Positions 1 to 11,567 of a stretch of 40,000 nucleotides of DNA are shown in pieces. This DNA comes from Chrysomallon squamiferum. Lineage: Eukaryota > Mollusca > Gastropoda > Neomphalida > Peltospiridae. The position numbers and the translations under genes are program-made. Position 1 is the first letter of the stretch. Each line of letters opens with the position of its first letter. The notes under the pieces were generated by a model that worked only from the letters and a program-made list of their open reading frames with translations, was not told where the DNA came from and did not search any database. Location of the stretch: positions 1,664,186 to 1,704,185 of the forward strand of contig CM022678.1 in the NCBI GenBank assembly GCA_012295275.1. The letters are read 5' to 3'.

Positions 1-68
1 GTTTTCTGAGCGCGCTCACTGCCAGCCAAGTCTACCAGACTCAGCTTGCTCACCTTCTCTCCAGAGAT
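1..68 (-). CDS. KIF13: KIF13-like kinesin exon (switch II, DLAGSE), cut by window edge
   Basis: After acceptor GTTTCAG the minus strand reads ISGEKVSKLSLV then DLAGSERAQKT up to the window edge. LVDLAGSE is the switch II motif of all kinesins, and EKVSKLSLVDLAGSERA follows the switch I exon directly in the family. Phase 0 matches the previous exon. The intron between them is 19.6 kb and contains genes A, B and C. Confidence 0.95.
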   Translation of the reverse strand, partial: MSGEKVSKLSLVDLAGSERAQK

Positions 69-1973
69 CTGAAACATCCACAAAACATACATCAAACTGT
101 GCAAAACATCCACAACAAACACATCAAACTGTGCAAAAAACTCATTTATAACCTTCATTCTGTACACACATTTAATCCTCATTTTCATTCTGGTGACTGT
201 TTAAATTATGAAGAAGACTTGTTTACGTATCTGTAACTTACTGAAATGTTGTTTAAACAGTTTGTAGTGTGGAAGAAAGAAAGGTTTTATTTAAAATATA
301 CGTGGGGTGATGCAAATTAAAAAAAATGTCTGTTTAAATTTTGTTTTTATTTTTTAGATTTTTGTTCTGCTGTTTTAGAGTGATCAGTTATCACTCACGA
401 CAAAGGATGATATTTAAAAAAAATTACAAAATAATAATAATAATAATAATAATAACTGTAGCTGTGACATTATCAAGTAAATGGTAGATTTTTAAATTAT
501 ACACTCAGTAAAAAAATAATAATAATAAAAGAAAATAAAGAAAATATATATAAATATATATTTATTTATATTTGTGTGTGTGAATATATATATATATGTA
601 TGCATGCATGCATGTGTGTATGTATGTTTGCATATATATATAAACTTAGTAAGATTAACTTAATGTTATCCATATTATGAATATTATATACCATTTTTAT
701 GTCAGGTAATGCTATATATGACTGCTGTATTTTTTCAGTGATATATACAAACAAATAAAATAAAATCACTGATAAAAAACAAGGTATTGCAGCATCAAGC
801 TGAGCTTACAGAACATTCGACTCAACAAGTGATAATGAATTTATGCAAAACTGCTTTGCACATATTTAAGCTGATATTTTCACACATTTCATGCAAGATT
901 ATAGATGTATCATGTTTATATGCTGCAACACAGTTTAAGAAAGCTAGCACATATATACTTATTACTGAAGCCGAAATTCAACACAAGATAAAATTGTGAA
1001 AAACTGCCACAATTTAAAACATACATCAGCAGTGATTTTAAGTAGAATTCACACAAAACTGACTAATAATTTTGGCTGTTTTTGGCATTGTTTGTGGGAC
1101 AGTTGTAATTTTGTCAGTTTTTGCAAAAATCTTAGTTTTTAAACTTTCTCAGTAAGATGTACTTGTTTCTATGTAATTGCAAAATCTCATTTTCTCTGAA
1201 TATTTGGCACAAACAGTTAAAGTCGTGGAAAATGAAATTTTTCAAAGAGTAATCTGTACATACAGTTACTGTTTCAGTAATATGGACAGGGTCTTTTCTG
1301 ACAAAATTGCACAAATGATTTTATTTTTGTTTTACAATTCACAATGATGAGTTTTTAACAAAAACCTGTTTCTTACAGTCAGAGAAGTCAGTAAATATCT
1401 TTAGTTTAAACAATATGTAAATAAAACAGCAGATGATTATACTTATTATTTTATATATAATTTTATTTGATATTTTATAACATATTAAATTATGTAATAT
1501 TGACTTGTATTGATTTGCATTGTTTTATATTATATTATATTACATTTTATATTGTTACATTATATGTTCCTCAGATAATTATTAATACATCTGATTAATT
1601 ATGCATGCACAGATACAAGTAAAAATGGATACTCTGAGAAAATATGGATGTAGCACTGATGTAAGGATGGAAGGATGGAAGGATGGTGGGATAGATATGC
1701 AGATAGATATATAGATGGATACATGGATGAATGGTTAAATAGATGGTTGGATATTTAATAGGACATATCAAATAAATAAATAAATAAATAAAGAAATAAA
1801 TAAATAATCGATTTCTTGAGGTTATGTGAATATCTCAACAAACTTAACACATACTGTAAAATGTTTACATATATATATTTTTGTTTTGGGGGTGTGTTTA
1901 GGTTTTGTATTTAGGAATATGTGATTATAACTATGTATGTCACCATGTACACAAATTTGTGTGCCTGCTTGTC

Positions 1974-1978
<5 letters not shown>

Positions 1979-2027
<49 letters not shown>
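1979..2027. repeat. (TG)n microsatellite
   Basis: Pure TG dinucleotide run of about 48 nt. Confidence 0.97.
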
Positions 2028-2028
<1 letters not shown>

Positions 2029-2318
2029 AACCTTTACCAAAAAAAAGGTGCTGTAATAATAAACTGGATGTCTGGATGGATGGATGGATGAAGTGATAAA
2101 TGGATTATTACAGGCAAGGCAGATTACAAGCACAAATAAATGCTTAGTTATGTATTTGAACAACGAGGCCAATAAGTAATTTTAAAACAAGATAAAACAG
2201 ATATACCACAGCATCATCTGTCCCAGCAGACAGCTGAAAGAGAAATTTAGGTTTATAATTAATACAGTGAAGTGTCTGAGACAAATCAAGATAGAGAAAA
2301 ATATACAATAATATGTAT

Positions 2319-2320
<2 letters not shown>

Positions 2321-2386
<66 letters not shown>
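2321..2386. repeat. (GA)n microsatellite
   Basis: Pure GA run of about 66 nt. Confidence 0.97.
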
Positions 2387-2390
<4 letters not shown>

Positions 2391-2514
2391 TATGTATCAT
2401 TTATATCCACATGCACACATACAGAGCAATACCAACACAGACACCATCACCAACACAAATTCACATAAACACATAAATTTCTGTTTGGAAAGAAACTGTA
2501 ACAAAAGAAACATA

Positions 2515-2850
2515 AAATAAATAAAGGTAACATGTATTAAGATGTTTAAAATAAATACAGGTAATATGTATTAAGATGTTTAAAAGCAATAAAGGTAACA
2601 TGTATTAAGATGTATAAAATAAAGGTAACAGGTATTAAGATGTATAAAATAAATAAAGGTAACATGTATTAAGATGTATAAAATAAATAAAGGTAACATG
2701 TATTAAGATGTATAAAATAAATAAAGGTAACATGTATTAAGATGTTTAAAAGCAATAAAGGTAACAAGTTTTAAGATGTATAAAATAAATAAAGGTATTA
2801 AGATGTTTAAAATAAATAAAGGAAACAGGTATTAAGATGTATAAAACAAA
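2515..2850. repeat. Minisatellite, unit about 33-36 bp
   Basis: Nine or ten imperfect copies of a unit containing GGTAACATGTATTAAGATGT followed by ATAAAATAAATAAA. Copies differ by small indels in the AAAT part. Confidence 0.9.
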
Positions 2851-3215
2851 CACACAGCCTGCAGGTGAGAAAGGTGACAGGTGTCAGTTTTATAGAGAAG
2901 GAGACTGATAAGAGTGGTTGTCACAATCAACTGCAGTAATTTGTCAAGTTAAAAAAATAACAAAGTATAATAATAGTAAATATATACCGGAAATTGAGGA
3001 AAAAAATTAAAATAAAATATTGAAGAATAAGAGAAAAAAAATGCTTATAAAAAAATCTTTCATAAACTCTCCTGTGTGTTTGTGTGCTGTTCTCTGTATT
3101 TCTTTGTGCAGTCAAAATATTTTCATCTGATATATTATTAAAATCAATCTGTCTTTTTTCCCTCCATATTTCTCATTGTTACTTTCTTTCTCTCACCCTC
3201 TACCTCTCTCTCTAT

Positions 3216-3217
<2 letters not shown>

Positions 3218-3273
<56 letters not shown>

Positions 3274-3622
3274 AACCACATTCACAAACACAGCTACACT
3301 TACATTCAAAGGCCAGTCTTTCTTAACACCCCTCTATAACTACATAATCACAATACTCCTTACACACCCACCACTAACACATCAACACAATATGTCTATA
3401 AACATATTAACAAGTTGACATTTCAGTGTATTTTAGTGATCACATGCGCACACGCACACGCACACACACACACACACACACTTTCTCTCTCTGTTATCTC
3501 TTTATTTCTTTTTGATTTTACTCAAACCTATAAATAAGGTGTAATTAAGGTGTCAGACGGTAATGAGAGATGATGATCGCAAGTTATCACACACACACTA
3601 AACCACACACACACACACTTTT

Positions 3623-3664
<42 letters not shown>
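3218..3664. repeat. Cluster of (CA)n microsatellites
   Basis: CA runs at about 3218-3269, 3441-3481 and 3588-3664, separated by unique sequence. They give spurious His/Thr frames. Confidence 0.95.
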
Positions 3665-3667
<3 letters not shown>

Positions 3668-4461
3668 CTTTGTGTCAGTCCTGTCACATCAAGTCACATT
3701 AAAAACGAATGAGACATTAAGTTATCACACCTGTTACCTACACTGCCCATCCATCTTTGTGTCACAGAACATTTGATCAACTGTCACATCAAGTCAACAG
3801 GCAAACGAGCAGACATTAAGTACACTGACACTATACTGCATGCAAGTTACAGAACATTTGATCACTCTGAAGCTTTTGGAAGATTACATGAATCATAAGG
3901 AACAAAAGGCTTTATGTAAAATACGAAAGGTTTGATTGCTGTAAGTTAACTGTGGTTTTTTGGAAGTTTGAACAGACTGTAAGGAACAGAAAGACTTGTA
4001 GATGTTATTGGAAATAATCTCATACTTAGTGTAAGATATGAAAGAACTGAACACTGGAAGATAACTGAAGGAACACACAAATTTATGAAACAAGGGGTTT
4101 TGAAAGAAGCTAGTATTTGGAAGAATACATCATTTGATTATTTACCAAAAAAAGTTCAGCAAATGTTATAATCTGTACACACTACACTGAATGTACAAAC
4201 TGGAGTGTTACTATTAAACAAGAATTTGAAATTACTGAAGACCCCAAAACTGGATTTAAATTATTTTTGAAAACAAAAACTAGGAATACACAACTGTGTG
4301 AATAACTGTATGGATACTGAAACTTTATGAAATCTGATACTTATTTATTTATTTATGAATATCTCAAAGCTATGAGATATTGTGTGAACTTCGTACATGA
4401 ATAAGTGACATCTCACATCTTTAAAAAGAAACATTTCTGAATATATTATTTTTACAAAAAA

Positions 4462-4897
4462 ATGGCAACCACTGCATTCAGATTTCTCTGTACTGCTGTG
4501 AACTGTTTACAACGACCTGCTTGCTTCTACATCATCGTTACAACATTTCTCTTTACTCTGACAACAACAACAAGAGGAAACCTGGTCACAGTGAGAAACT
4601 CTACAACAGAAGTAAGTGAATCAATTCGTGACAAATCACCAACCACATTGGAATTATCTGAAACAAAAGAGTTCAACTCTTCATTGAACTACTCCAACAA
4701 AGTCAAATCTGATTCTGAACGTTTGGGAAGAATCAGTGAATCAGATGTGAAAGTTTACAGTGTCTGGCTTCATGGTCGGAATATTTCCATGGAAACCACA
4801 GCTACAGACATGAACAGTGTAAATTCTGAAGGAAACAAGAAAGAAGGGGCAATGTCAGAAATTAATGAAAGTCTGGAAAACAGGATAAAGCGATCCA
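4462..4897 (+). CDS. Gene A exon 1: signal peptide and N-terminal ectodomain of an unrecognised membrane protein
   Basis: The start ATG lies in an A-rich context (AAAAAAATGG). Residues 1-40 contain a hydrophobic stretch (ACFYIIVTTFLFTL), a likely signal peptide. Then come about 105 Ser/Thr/Asn/Glu-rich residues with several N-glycosylation sequons (RNST, FNSS, NYSN, RNIS, INES) and a basic NRIKRSS site that could be a proprotein-convertase site. The exon ends in phase 1 at donor GTAAGT (4898). Reading on without splicing gives only a stop after a few codons. No known family was recognised. It lies antisense inside a KIF13-like intron. Confidence 0.75.
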
Positions 4898-5338
4898 GTA
4901 AGTTTTTGTTTTGAACATATTTGTTAATTTACATTTTCTTTGATTTTTTATATTATTTAAAAAAATTATATATTTGTTTTTAAATTTGTTTATTTATATG
5001 TATTTTGTTTTAGCTGACAAATTATTTGAATTAAAATTTGCTTTTATTTATATATATTTACATTTAGTATTATTGATTTATTTTTAACTTTTCTTTCTAT
5101 CAAATTTTTAAACAGTCCTGTCTTTTGTTTGTATATGTATTACTGACAAAAAAATATAGTAGATGTATGTAGTTTAATTTGAATTCCTTTAATTTCAAAG
5201 TGAAAACAAAACAATTATTTCCATTTTTCATAAAATATTTTTCAATCATTAGAAATGAATTTTTAATAATAATAATAACCACATTATTGTCATTGTTATC
5301 GTTATTATTCATTGTTATCGTTATTATTCTTGTTGTAA

Positions 5339-5371
<33 letters not shown>

Positions 5372-5467
5372 TAACATTATTGTTGTTATTAATATCATTA
5401 ATATTATTATTATTATTATTACCATTATTTTTATTATTATCATTAATATTACTATTAATATCATTAA

Positions 5468-5501
<34 letters not shown>

Positions 5502-5504
5502 TAC

Positions 5505-5555
<51 letters not shown>

Positions 5556-5576
5556 TACTATTATTAAATATTACAG
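4898..5576 (+). other. Gene A intron
   Basis: A 679-nt intron runs from GTAAGT to ATTACAG. Its second half (about 5264-5570) is almost entirely ATT/TTA trinucleotide repeat, which doubles as the pyrimidine-poor run-up to the acceptor. Phase 1 on both sides restores an Asn codon. The large hydrophobic reading frame through the repeat (poly I/L/N) is a repeat artefact. Confidence 0.8.
5264..5571. repeat. (ATT)n trinucleotide repeat in gene A intron
   Basis: About 300 nt of ATT/GTT-type trinucleotides, pure over the last 60 nt, ending next to the exon 2 acceptor. Confidence 0.95.
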
Positions 5577-7164
5577 ACAAAAACCAGACAACTCCGACTC
5601 CACTGCCCGACCCTGTACAAAGTGCAGTTATCTCCCCTACACCGGTGCTGACAGCTGCGAGGAGTGGGCTGGGTGGGGAGGAGTACGAGAGTCCCCAGGA
5701 AATCCAGGACGACAAGAACGAGGACATGCTTCAGCTGCTGCGCGCTCGCGGCCTCTCTTACACCGTCCTGCCAGATGACATGATGTCCAAGTACCCAGAC
5801 ATCGTCAGGCTGGTGGACGCTGATGAAATGGACGCCCCTGAAGGACGTGGACCTGAAGGTCAAGGTGCTGAAGGTCAAGGACACGAGGTTCAAGGGACTG
5901 AAGCTCCGGAGGTTGAGGAGGAGGAAGGGAAGGAAGAGGTGGAAAACGAAGCCGATGAAGTGGAACTGCCGGAGAGTCCAGACTCTAGCAACGAGACGGA
6001 TTCCGACTCGAGTCACTCTGAGCGGAACGGTCACGCGAGAGAGGACGAGCTGCAGCCAAGCATGACAGAGCTGTCGAGTGAAACAGAGAAGCTGCAGCAC
6101 GGAACAACAAAGCTGTTAGATGGAACAACAAAGCTGTCAGATGGAAAAACAAAGCTACTAAATGGAACAACAAAGCTTGCTGGATGGACCAAAGTTACCT
6201 GATGAAAAAACTAAACTTCTGGATAGAAGGAGAAAGCTTCGAGACAGAAAAACAAAGATGGATGACAAAAGCTCTAAGCCAGCAGACACAACAAGCAAGC
6301 CCAGAGATGGGAGTCTGGACTATGGCTATGACTATTACCCGTACTACAGTCAGGGTGAATCATCACACAGCAACAAGAACAATCTTTCTTCACCCAACAC
6401 TGTGAACCCGAACCTAGATCCTTCTTCTGGTGCTGCACAGCACAACACAACCAACACTGGAAGAAACAGCTTCCCAGGATCCCTCAGGATACATCAGCAA
6501 GCCAACAACTCAACTCTGAGATCTCGACAAACTGTACAGCCAGGCTTACAACACAACACACAACCAGGTTCACAACAAAACACACAACCAGGTTCACAAC
6601 AAAACACACAACCAGGTTCACAACAAAACACACAACCAGGTTCCCAACCAAACACACAACCAGGTTCAAATAAACACACAACCAGGCTCACAACCAAACA
6701 CACAGCCAGGTTCACAACCAAATACACAACCAGGCTCACAACCAAATACACAGCCAGGTTTCCAGCCACTGCAGCAGATAACCACAAACCACACAGGACA
6801 AGCTCAGAGCAGGAACATCTCGTCTGGACCAACTCGCAGGAAAACCATCGACTCACGGCTGCCTGCGAGTACAATATTTGGAATCGTCGCCGGCTGCGTC
6901 TTCGGATCCTGGATGATTCTCTGTCCTCTGCTGTGCTTCTTGTGCAAATGTCGTGACTCGGTTGCCAAGAAGAAGAAGAGGTTCAGTGAGAGGCTGTACC
7001 ACCAAGACTCCAACAACGGAATCATGGAAGCGATGATAATGACGGAGCTCGGAAAAGAACCGGCAAAGTTTCCCAACACAATAGAGCTGCAAAGGGAGAG
7101 CACCTATTCTGAAAAATCCGATGCTTATCACGATGTGTTTGAGACTCCTCCTCTGCTCTTGTGA
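5577..7164 (+). CDS. Gene A exon 2: repeat-rich stalk, transmembrane helix and short cytoplasmic tail; two frameshifts
   Basis: Exon 2 starts in phase 1 (NKNQTTPTPLPDP). In order it has a conserved-looking block (EDMLQLLRARGLSYTVLPDD, MMSKYPDIVRLVDADE), an acidic EGQG/Glu-rich segment, TTKLLDG-type 7-8 residue repeats, a Tyr patch (YGYDYYPYYS), 8-residue GSQQNTQP repeats (24 nt each), a transmembrane helix (IFGIVAGCVFGSWMILCPLL), Cys and KKKKR as stop-transfer, and a tail ending AYHDVFETPPLLL with YxxV and dileucine-like signals. The frame breaks twice: one extra base at about 6179 in the TKL repeats and two missing bases at about 6669-6672 in the QPGS repeats. Homology of the repeats across each break shows where the frame resumes. 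The whole protein would be about 673 residues. Codon-level GC is far above the flanks. Function unknown; the features suggest an adhesion, mucin-like or receptor-like surface protein. Confidence 0.75.
6070..6230 (+). repeat. Coding tandem repeat TTKLLDG in gene A
   Basis: Imperfect 21-24 nt units (GGAACAACAAAGCTG-like) encode ETEKLQHGTTKLLDG, TTKLSDG, KTKLLNG and related steps. The first gene A frameshift (about 6179) sits inside this array. Confidence 0.85.
6538..6765 (+). repeat. Coding tandem repeat GSQQNTQP (24-bp unit) in gene A
   Basis: About nine 24-nt units encode GSQQNTQP and then GSQPNTQP. The second gene A frameshift (about 6669) is in the unit where the expected CAACCA is four bases instead of six. 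Confidence 0.9.
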
Positions 7165-8729
7165 AGATCAGGAAAAGGGAGATAATTTAAGCTTATGTTG
7201 TTTTTGCAGTTTATCTTCAATAGATATGTTATGAAGATCACTGAAGACAGAGAACTTTAAAGACAGTACATGTGAATTTTTTTCTTTTTTCTTTGTTCTT
7301 TTTCTTTGTTTTTGTAAATAAATAAATTTAATTTTGTGTGAGGGTATTTTGTGAAATACAGTGTGAACTTTAATTTTGATGTTAGTTTCCAGATTTACTT
7401 TTCATGGACATAACAAAATATAACAAAAATAAAATGAGAAGTTTTATGTTTTTAGTAGTTTTAGTTATTATTATTATTATTATTATCATCATCATCATCA
7501 TAATTATTATAGTAGTAGTAAACTACTAGATTAATAGTTTTTCTATGTAATTAATATTACTTAACTTTACACTTTTAAATAAATAAATAAGTATCTAAAT
7601 AAACAATCAGAAAAAGAAATTGAAAGTAAACAAACAGTTAAAGAAATGATGACCTATTCAGAGAAGTTGCACTGAGACAAACAGGACAGCATTTCACTCA
7701 AAGACATTCCAGAAATACACAGCAGATTAAAACAAGCTCTTAACGTCAAACTACACTGACATTTAACCCCAACATCAACTTCAACAACAGCCAGATTATT
7801 TGAACATGAAAGACAGAAACTACAACATCTCTGAACATCACTGACACAGCATGTTACATGTAACACAACTACTGTGACATCAAACATACAAACTGCAACC
7901 TTTAACTCTATCATCACCTACAACAGCACACATGACTACACCAACATCATCAACACTGTTAACACAGAGTGGCTGCTTTGAACATCAAATACAGAAACTA
8001 CACCAACATTTAATCCTAACATCAACATCACATAAATCTAGTTAGTCTTCATCACAAACATTCGTACTACATCATCAACACCACCATTGCATATGGCCTG
8101 ACTGCTTTGAATCAAACTATACCATCACCATCATTTCCAATAATGTTACTCATAGCTATATTAAAACTGTAGCCAAATTGATTTCAGACCCCATCCTAAC
8201 ATCAACTACAACAACATATAGCCTGGTTACTTTTGATATCAATCATTAAGACTACACCAACACTGACTTCAACAATGCTATTCACAGCTATACACTACTA
8301 CAGAAACACTGACGTCACACTGTAACATCAACTGCAACAACACTGCAAACAGCCCAACTGCTACTGCCATGCTGATCACAGACTACGCTGACTTTGATTG
8401 TTACTGCTACAACATCACAAACAGCCACACCACTATGGCAACTCTGAAAGCAAACTGCACTGACATTTGACCCCAGCGTGGTCTTCCACACACAATGTGT
8501 GACTGTCCTGTACTGAGCCAAGTTTGTCAGACACACACAACATGCTGTTAGCAGACACACAAACATGGCTTATACAACCTGTGTAATACCAGCAATAGTT
8601 AACATCAAGTAAACACAACTGCTGAAAACACTTCTAGAGACGTTATACGTTTTCTGGTTTTGTTATTCACTCTCAGATCATATTGGAAATTATTAACAGG
8701 TAAGAACTTTGCTATTTCTAATGTAAACG

Positions 8730-8768
<39 letters not shown>

Positions 8769-8858
8769 TGTTCTGTATTATGGTAAGAATTGTGTGTTAT
8801 TAATAGCTGAAAGAAATTAATGAAAATGTGGTTCTATAGAATGTGTTTGTATGTATTT

Positions 8859-8894
<36 letters not shown>

Positions 8895-9840
8895 AAATGA
8901 GTGTTTGTATATGTATGTATGTATATGTAAGATGTTTTCATGTGCATCTACGAAATAATGATAATAATATTAAATTTATAGTTGTGGTACTAAAAACAAC
9001 AGTAATAATAATAATAATAACAATAATAATAATAATAATAATAATAAATAATAACAAAAATAACAATAATAAAGTAATAAAACAACAAATAATAATTTCA
9101 GAAGTTAATAAGGATACCTAGCACTAAGAATTAATGTTCTTCTTCGTATCTTTTAAAAAATATATATATATAAATAAATAAAAACATCTCTAAGAGGACT
9201 GTAACTATGTACATGTTTTACTTACACAGTACAAGTGACAAACACAACAGCACTTTGTGTGAGTCTACCTGTGTGTGTGTGAACTTTCTAAATGTCAGCT
9301 TGTCCTGCAGAAACATTCTACACAATTAACAACATGTCTGTGTACTGTGACTCTTTATTTATATTTGATGATAAGGAGATTTTTTAATTTACATTTTTAT
9401 TTTAAAAAATTTGGGTCATGATAAAAGCTTGTAATATTGTTTAATTTAAATTGTTCATATTCTGTGATTTTGTTTATGTATTTTATTTCTGATAATAATA
9501 ATAATAATAATAAAACAATAATAATAATAATTTTACTGCTATTACCTTCACTACTGTTAAATAATATTAATGATAATGTAATAAGAAAACTAATAAAACT
9601 AGTAATAACAATAACAATAATAACAATAAAAATAATCATAATAATAACAACAGTTATTAACAACAACAACAGTAGTAACAGTAATAATATCAATAAATAA
9701 TTATGCTGCCACTTCTTGCCATTGTAAAGGGAACAAAAAGAAATAATTATGAGATATAAAAATCTGGTATTACATATCAATGACCTTGTTCAGGTTATCT
9801 CAAAAACAGATCAATGAAATCACAATTCAGATTAGAGGAT
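7165..9840. other. Gene A 3' flank and A-B spacer; no gene seen
   Basis: Gene A 3' UTR is followed by about 1 kb (7640-8640) of A/C-rich, degenerate repetitive DNA with recurring phrases such as ACTGACATTT, AACATCAACTACAACAAC and CAAACTACACC; this may be a decayed satellite. Next come a (TA)n run at 8731-8764, a (TG)n run at 8854-8893 and AAT repeats at about 8951-9090 and 9491-9700. Frames are short and biased, and I see no coding evidence on either strand. Confidence 0.6.
7317..7326 (+). promoter_or_regulatory. Polyadenylation signal of gene A
   Basis: Two overlapping AATAAA hexamers lie about 155 nt after the gene A stop codon, following a T-rich run. They are the first canonical signals downstream. 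Confidence 0.5.
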
Positions 9841-9844
9841 TCAA

Positions 9845-10602
9845 GTAAAGAGGATGAAGGAGGTGTTATATATTTATCAGTGTAAGGGTAGATCCACACT
9901 GTTGTAAAGAGGATGAAGGGGGTGTTATATATTTATCAATGTAAGGGTAGATCCACACTGTTGTAAAGAGGATGAAGGGGGTGTTATATATTTATCAGTG
10001 TAAGGGTAGGTCCACACTGTTGTAAAGAGGATGAAGGGGGTGTTATATATTTATCAATGTAAGGGCAGATCCACACTGTTGTAAAGAGGATGAAGGGGGT
10101 GTTATATATTTATCAGTGTAAGGGCAGATCCACTGTTGTAAAGAGGATGAAGGGGGTGTTATATATTTATCAATGTAAGGGCAGATCCAGTTGTAAAGAG
10201 GATGAAGGGGATGTTATACATTTATCAATGTAAGGGCAGATCCACTGTTGTAAAGAGGATGAAGGGGATGTTATATATTTATCAATGCAAGGGCAGATCC
10301 ACACTGTTGTAAAGAGGATGAAGGGGGTGTTATATATTTATCGATGTAAGGGCAGATCCACACTGTTGTAAAGAGGATGAAGGGGGTGTTATATATTTAT
10401 CAATGTAAGGGTAGGTTCACACTGTTGTAAAGAGGATGAAGGGGGTGTTATATATTCATCAATGTAAGGGTAGGTTCACTGTTGTAAAGAGGATGGAGGG
10501 GGTGTTATATATTTATCAATGTAAGGGAAGGTCCACACTGTTGTAAAGAGGATGAAGGGGGTGTTATATATTTGTCAAAATAGGGCAGGTCCACAGTGTT
10601 GT
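9845..10602. repeat. 59-bp minisatellite, 13 copies
   Basis: The unit begins GTAAAGAGGATGAAGGGGGT and ends GGGCAGATCCACACTGTT. Starts are at 9845, 9904, 9963, 10022, 10081, 10138, 10193, 10250, 10309, 10368, 10427, 10484 and 10543. Spacings are 59, 57 or 55 nt, the short ones from loss of CA or CACT near the unit end. Copies are highly similar and directly adjacent. The last copy is diverged. Confidence 0.97.
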
Positions 10603-11358
10603 AAGAAAAAGATGATGTTATTCATTTAAAACACTTATAAGGAGGAAGAAGGGGCTGTTAGTTAGTTATGTAAGTATGAAATTAAGGGTAGTTTCACATT
10701 TAATGATAAGCATTAGGAATACAGTTTGTTAATTACTGAAAAAAATAAAAAAATAAAAAAAATAAAATAAAATAAAAAAAATAAAATAATAATAAAATAA
10801 AAATAATAATAAAAAAAATAATAATAACAAAATGATAATAATAATAATAAAATGATGATGATGATAAAAAAATAATAATAAGAAGAAAGTCTTTAAATAA
10901 ATGACCAACTGGAATCACCTACAAATTCAAACACCACCCAGTCAGTTCTAGATCTGCCTTGAACCAGAACAAAAACAATTACCGGCAGCTATAAAACAAA
11001 AGAAAAAAAAAACAACACCTACAACAACTACACAGACTATTCATAGTGTGTAACAGAAGCTGATACCACATCCTGCTCTGCCTGGAAATCTCGAGTGCAA
11101 ACAATTAGAATTCTTCCACTGCTGCGGAAACCAGAACACTGCTAACTCCCAAGTCGCAATTGTTGGTCATAAACAATAAAAACAATAAGAATAATATTGA
11201 CAGATTTTTTCAAACAGTGGCCCTGTTCAGTGGTGTGACTTGAACCGGCGAACTCAAAGAGGTATTGTGTGAAAAAACAAAGCGAGGTTGTAGTAGTTGT
11301 AGCTTAGGTGAAGTGACGTTTGACAAAGAAAAGATTAGCGTGACGTTAAAAATTACGT

Positions 11359-11401
<43 letters not shown>

Positions 11402-11530
11402 GCAGTTCTTGATTGTGTTGTGTTTTTTGAATAATAATATTTATTGAATATATCAAGTAATAATGGTAATGATAATAATAATAATAATATTAATAATAAT
11501 GTTGATAATAATATTAATAATAAAAATAAA

Positions 11531-11567
<37 letters not shown>

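Larger units (their letters stand above)
69..4461. other. Kinesin intron, 3' part, and 5' flank of gene A; no other gene seen
   Basis: AT-rich DNA with microsatellites and short tandem arrays (listed separately). Reading frames here are short and low-complexity. About 3680-3870 contains a two-copy, roughly 100-bp imperfect duplication (GTCACATCAAGTCA...GACATTAAGT) just upstream of gene A, which would also lie in its promoter region. Confidence 0.6.

Noticed and set aside
5179-5778. 199-codon plus-strand frame of poly Leu/Ile
   Set aside because: It is a translation of the ATT repeat in the gene A intron, joined by chance to exon 2 sequence in the wrong frame.
5564-6100. 178-codon minus-strand frame opposite gene A exon 2
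   Set aside because: It runs antisense across the acceptor and coding part of gene A, has Leu/Phe/Val-rich content from the complement of acidic codons, and has no domain or splice support.
6160-6185. Programmed ribosomal frameshift in gene A
   Set aside because: No slippery heptamer or clear downstream structure; the break coincides with a repeat array where an indel is a simpler explanation.
9845-10602. CRISPR-like array
   Set aside because: Units are adjacent and alike along their whole length, with no variable spacers, in an intron-bearing animal gene region.
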